In this document: in pieces, positions 60,842-64,000 of the stretch | Layout of the letters: the number at the start of each line of letters is the position of its first letter | Numbering within the stretch: position 1 is the stretch's first letter | Assembly (NCBI GenBank): GCA_964569015.1 | Contig: CAZMSN010000002.1 | Location: 1 to 64,000 of the forward strand | Direction: 5' to 3' | From: CAYQEC01 sp964569015 | Lineage (GTDB): Bacteria > Actinomycetota > Acidimicrobiia > Spongiisociales > UBA5794 | Length of the DNA: 64,000 bases | The notes under the pieces: model-generated | Seen by the model: the letters and a program-made list of their open reading frames with translations, nothing else | The model's database searches: none | Told to the model about the DNA's origin: nothing | Position numbers and translations under genes: made by a program

Positions 60842-62665
60842 ATGCAGCAGACGGAAATGTACGGGACCATCGAGCCGACGCTGCTGCGCGCCGTCTGGCG
60901 CTACCGGTGGCTCGTGCTGGTCACCACGCTGCTCGTCATCCTGGCTGTCTGGGTGTATTCGAACTCGACCGCAGTCGAGGAGTTCCAGGCCGAGGCCTCC
61001 ATGCAGGTGGAGGATCCTCAATCCTCGATTCTGTTCACCAGCTCACCCAGCACCCGCCGGGAGGAGTATGTGGCAGACCAGGCCGAGATCCTTCGCTCCG
61101 GTGACGTTGCCCAGCGTGCCGCCGACATCGCCGGCAAGACCGATTCCTCATTCCCCCACGACACCGAGGACATCCTGACCCGGACCGACATCGTGGTGAC
61201 CAGCGACGCCGGGTCGGTCATCCTCGTTCGCTTCGTCGCCACCCAGCCTGACTGGGCGACGCTGGGTGCCAACTCCCTCATCGAGGCCTACAAGGAGCTC
61301 CTGTCGGACGAGACCGAAGCCAGCTTCGCATCCCGCGTGAAGGTGCTGGACGAGCACATCATCGCGATCGAGAAGGAAGTCGCCGATCTCAACAGCCAAA
61401 TCAGCAGGCTGTCCGAGCCATCGGAGGCCGCGCTGGAGATCGAGCAGCGTCTCGCAGAGCGCCGAAGTGAGCTGCTGAGCCTCAGCGCGGAGCGTGACCG
61501 CACCAACGACCCCACCCGGCTCCAAGCGATCCGAACCGATATCGAGGATCTCACGAAAGAGGTGGCGCTGCTGGAGACGTTCCTCACGTTCGAGGTCGTC
61601 GATCCCGACATCGCCGAGCTGCAGCAGAGGCGCAGCCAACTCTTCCAGCAGATCGACGATCTGACGGTGCGCGCCAACGGCATCGTGGTCGACAGCCAGC
61701 TCCTGGGCAGCGGAGTCGTCCTCACCAATCCGGCCGTGACCGCACCGCCGCTCGACAGCGGACTCCGCAAGCTCCTCATCGTCGGCGCCTTCCTGGGACT
61801 GCTCTCCGGAAGCTCGCTCGCCTACCTGCTCGCGTTGCGTCACCGCACCATCGAGAACCGCAATCAGCCGGAATCGATCTTGCAGGCACCGCTGGTAGCC
61901 AGCGTTCCCAACTTCCGGCTCGAGGGCATCAACGCGGTCCTCCCGGTGCGACACGCCCCTCGATCAGCGTCGGCGGAGGCATTCCGGTTCGCGGCCGCCG
62001 CGCTCGGCCTTCCGCGCAGCAGCCCGCAGGACAGACCCATGGCGGGCGCCAAGAACGCGGTGATGGTGACCTCTGCGAGCGCCGGAGACGGCAAGACGAT
62101 CGTCGCCGTCAACACCGCTCTCGCCGCGGCGCGGGAAGGCAAGAGGGTGCTGCTCATCGACGCCGACTTCGGTAACCAGGCCGCCACCGAGTTGCTGGCC
62201 CCCGAGATCCGCCCCGAGCGGGGCATGACCGAGGTGGTCGAGACCGGAACCGCTCTGACAGACGCCATCATCCCCATCGAAGGCACCGAGTCCACCGGCT
62301 TGCACCTGCTGCCGCGAGGACGGCGCCAGACCACTGCTCCTGAGTTCTTCCGACTCCCTGCGACCCGCGAGTTCCTCACCAAGATCCAGAAGTACTACGA
62401 CCTCGTGCTCCTCGACGCTCCTCCCATCCTCCAGGTGGCATACTCCAGCACCGTGGCCGGGATGGTGGACAAGATCCTCGTCGTGGTACGGCATCATGGC
62501 CCGGCGGCCGAGCTCGAGGATTTGCAGGATCGGCTCGAGTTCATCGGAACCCCCACGATCGGCTACGTCTACAACCTGGCGCCGCTGCGCTACGAGATGA
62601 CCCGCACCGAAGGCTCGATGAAGGACGTGTTGGGTACGCCCGATCATCCCGACGACGAGGCGTGA
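60842..62665 (+). CDS. Wzz/BY-kinase polysaccharide co-polymerase
   Basis: 607 aa from ATG 60842. Membrane helices at about 22-40 and 311-331 bracket an external domain with coiled coil (165-275). The cytoplasmic C-terminal part (from 375) is a P-loop tyrosine-kinase-like ATPase: Walker A SASAGDGKT (411-419), A' LLIDADFGNQ (437-446), Walker B LVLLDAPPILQVA. Such fused proteins set chain length and couple synthesis to export. The C-terminal tyrosine cluster of BY-kinases is poor here (one Tyr in RYEMTRTEG), so activity by autophosphorylation is doubtful. Confidence 0.9.
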   Translation: MQQTEMYGTIEPTLLRAVWRYRWLVLVTTLLVILAVWVYSNSTAVEEFQAEASMQVEDPQSSILFTSSPSTRREEYVADQAEILRSGDVAQRAADIAGKTDSSFPHDTEDILTRTDIVVTSDAGSVILVRFVATQPDWATLGANSLIEAYKELLSDETEASFASRVKVLDEHIIAIEKEVADLNSQISRLSEPSEAALEIEQRLAERRSELLSLSAERDRTNDPTRLQAIRTDIEDLTKEVALLETFLTFEVVDPDIAELQQRRSQLFQQIDDLTVRANGIVVDSQLLGSGVVLTNPAVTAPPLDSGLRKLLIVGAFLGLLSGSSLAYLLALRHRTIENRNQPESILQAPLVASVPNFRLEGINAVLPVRHAPRSASAEAFRFAAAALGLPRSSPQDRPMAGAKNAVMVTSASAGDGKTIVAVNTALAAAREGKRVLLIDADFGNQAATELLAPEIRPERGMTEVVETGTALTDAIIPIEGTESTGLHLLPRGRRQTTAPEFFRLPATREFLTKIQKYYDLVLLDAPPILQVAYSSTVAGMVDKILVVVRHHGPAAELEDLQDRLEFIGTPTIGYVYNLAPLRYEMTRTEGSMKDVLGTPDHPDDEA

Positions 62666-62684
62666 ACCTCGGGGGCCATCCGCG

Positions 62685-64000
62685 ATGACTGCGGAGGCGT
62701 GGCTCACCCTCCTGGTCCTGGCCATCGCCATCTTCGCCATGGTCCGCGATCTGGTGCCGCCGGCGGTGGCGATCCTCGGCGGGACCGTGGTACTCCTCCT
62801 CGCCGACGTGATCACGACCGAGGAGGCGTTCTCCGGATTCTCCAATCCGGCCCCGCTGACGATCGCCGTGCTCTACATCCTCGCCGCCGCCGCCGCACGC
62901 ACCGGGCTGCTCCACCCTCTCGTGGCCTCCACCCTCGGTACGCGCCGCTCGTTGCGTCGCGGCCTGGGACGCCTGCTACCGCCGGTCGCCCTCGCCTCCT
63001 CGGTCCTCAACAACACCCCGATCGTCGCCATGCTGGTCCCCGAGGTCGGCAGCTGGGCCTCCCGCCACGGCCAGCAGCCATCACGATTCCTCATGCCCCT
63101 CTCGTTCGCCGCGATCCTGGGCGGCACGGTCACCCTGATCGGCACCTCGACCAATCTCGTGGTCTCGGGCCTGCTCGAGGCGGCCGGCCACGAGCCGCTC
63201 GGGTTCTTCGAGATCACCAAGGTCGGCCTCCCCATCGCCGTGATCGGAGTCGCCGCCTTGGTGCTGCTGGCCCCCCGCCTGCTGCCCGATCGTCCCTCGA
63301 CCCAGGACGAGCTCACCGACCGGATGCGTGAGTTCACGGTCGACATGGTCATCGACCCCGGCGGCCCTCTCGACGGCGCCACGGTCGAGGACGCCGGCCT
63401 GCGCGATCTCGCCGGGGTGTTCCTGGTCGAGGTCAGCCGAGGTGACGAGACCATCGTTCCCGTTTCCCCGACGACCCGCCTCCACGGTGACGACTCACTG
63501 CGATTCGCGGGAAGGGCAGGCGACGTCGTCGACCTCCACACGATGCGAGGCCTGCGGTCCGGCGCGGAGAACCAGATGCGCCGATTCGACCTTGAGCGCT
63601 CCAATTTCTTCGAGGCCGTTGTCGGGGCAACGTCGCCGCTGATCGGGAAGACGCTCAAGGAGGCCGGGTTCCGCGGCCGCTACGGCGGTGCGGTGATCGC
63701 CGTGCACCGAGCCGGCCAGCGAGTGGACGCCAAGCTCGGCGAGGTGCCGCTGCGCGTCGGCGACACGCTGGTGGTGCTGAGCGACGAGGGATTCCGCGAT
63801 CGATGGATCGACCGCGGCGACTTCCTGCTCGTATCGCGGCTGGGTGCCTCCCCCGTGGTCGCCTCCACCAAGCGGCCGCTGGCGGCGGCGATCCTGCTGG
63901 GGGTGGTGTTGCTTGCCGCCACCGGGACGGTGTCGGTGCTCAAGGCCGCCCTGCTCGGCGCCCTCGCCGTGCTCGGATTGCGCATCCTCCGACCCGGCGA
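62685..64000 (+). CDS. SLC13/ArsB-type permease with RCK_C domains, partial
   Basis: 438 codons, cut by the right edge. N-terminal membrane helices (AWLTLLVLAIAIFAMVRDL; PPAVAILGGTVVLLLADVI; NNTPIVAMLVPEV; GGTVTLIGTSTNLVVSGLL), where N-x-T-N-type pairs match SLC13 dicarboxylate/sulfate or ArsB-type ion transporters. Two RCK_C-like domains follow (about 215-290 and 300-385; DDSLRFAGRAGDVVDLH, LRVGDTLVVLSDEGF), then further membrane helices. It may transport anions such as sulfate. It starts 19 bp after the Wzz gene but may be an unrelated transcript. Confidence 0.88.
   Translation, partial: MTAEAWLTLLVLAIAIFAMVRDLVPPAVAILGGTVVLLLADVITTEEAFSGFSNPAPLTIAVLYILAAAAARTGLLHPLVASTLGTRRSLRRGLGRLLPPVALASSVLNNTPIVAMLVPEVGSWASRHGQQPSRFLMPLSFAAILGGTVTLIGTSTNLVVSGLLEAAGHEPLGFFEITKVGLPIAVIGVAALVLLAPRLLPDRPSTQDELTDRMREFTVDMVIDPGGPLDGATVEDAGLRDLAGVFLVEVSRGDETIVPVSPTTRLHGDDSLRFAGRAGDVVDLHTMRGLRSGAENQMRRFDLERSNFFEAVVGATSPLIGKTLKEAGFRGRYGGAVIAVHRAGQRVDAKLGEVPLRVGDTLVVLSDEGFRDRWIDRGDFLLVSRLGASPVVASTKRPLAAAILLGVVLLAATGTVSVLKAALLGALAVLGLRILRPG

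Noticed and set aside
1..64000. tRNA, rRNA, IS element, prophage or toxin-antitoxin genes
   Set aside because: I looked for these and found no tRNA-like cloverleaf other than tmRNA, no transposase or integrase motif and no recognisable toxin-antitoxin pair.

Overview
The window is a GC-rich stretch from an actinomycete-type bacterium. The evidence is a long-form HPF, the gene order comF-hpf...secA-prfB-ftsE-ftsX-M23-smpB with ssrA nearby, a pmm/SIS/ahcY block close to a DUF3499 gene and the F420 genes cofD and cofE, and lipoproteins with Thr/Ala-rich linkers. Cysteine-containing SLH-like repeats of the form ITRGCNPP...FCP...VTRGQMAAFL make class Acidimicrobiia (or a close relative) the likeliest source; that placement is inference from motifs. 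One assembly gap (100 N) lies inside ftsE.

Layout. 1-0.9 kb: end of an MBL-fold hydrolase gene and a DUF2007-JAMM protease. 0.9-3.4 kb: a secreted SLH-like/Ig-like/plant-type LRR protein. 3.5-8.8 kb: a branched-chain amino acid ABC importer (livHMGF) facing a convergent substrate-binding lipoprotein gene. 8.8-13.9 kb: a structured intergenic region, an acidic lipoprotein, a metzincin-like protease with SLH-like repeats and an HtrA-like serine protease. 14.0-17.6 kb: tmRNA, a deoxyribosyltransferase-deoxynucleoside kinase fusion, an EamA transporter and an anchored thioredoxin. 17.6-25.1 kb (minus strand): secA, prfB with a programmed +1 frameshift, ftsE, ftsX, an M23 hydrolase and smpB. 25.2-30.5 kb: an HD-GYP/HEAT/NarL-type signalling cassette between secA and hpf-comF. 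30.6-32.8 kb: a FdtA-like cupin, an unrecognised CHCP/CTCS protein and a SnoaL-like frame broken by two stops. 32.9-41 kb: ahcY, PMI/PGI-like SIS protein, phosphomannomutase-Trm112 fusion, GT2, a degraded GtrA gene, a large membrane protein and three small Cys-motif proteins. 41-48 kb: DUF5719 protein, a large membrane GT2, cofD, cofE and an Fpg-type glycosylase. 48-62.7 kb: a Wzx/Wzy-type exopolysaccharide locus (GT26, epimerase, priming sugar transferase, SLH-like beta-helix protein, GT4, Wzy, beta-propeller, flippase, APH-like kinase, nucleotidyltransferase, Wzz/BY-kinase). 62.7 kb to the end: a partial SLC13 permease with RCK_C domains.

How the genes fit together. The core blocks cover protein export (secA), translation termination and rescue (prfB, ssrA, smpB), ribosome hibernation (hpf) and division-linked wall hydrolysis (ftsEX plus M23). 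The right half is an envelope/exopolysaccharide region supplied by mannose-phosphate enzymes. Three secreted proteins of unrelated folds (LRR, metalloprotease, beta-helix) carry the same SLH-like module, which suggests a shared surface-attachment scheme; one of them sits inside the polysaccharide locus. No tRNA, rRNA, CRISPR array, transposase or phage gene was seen.
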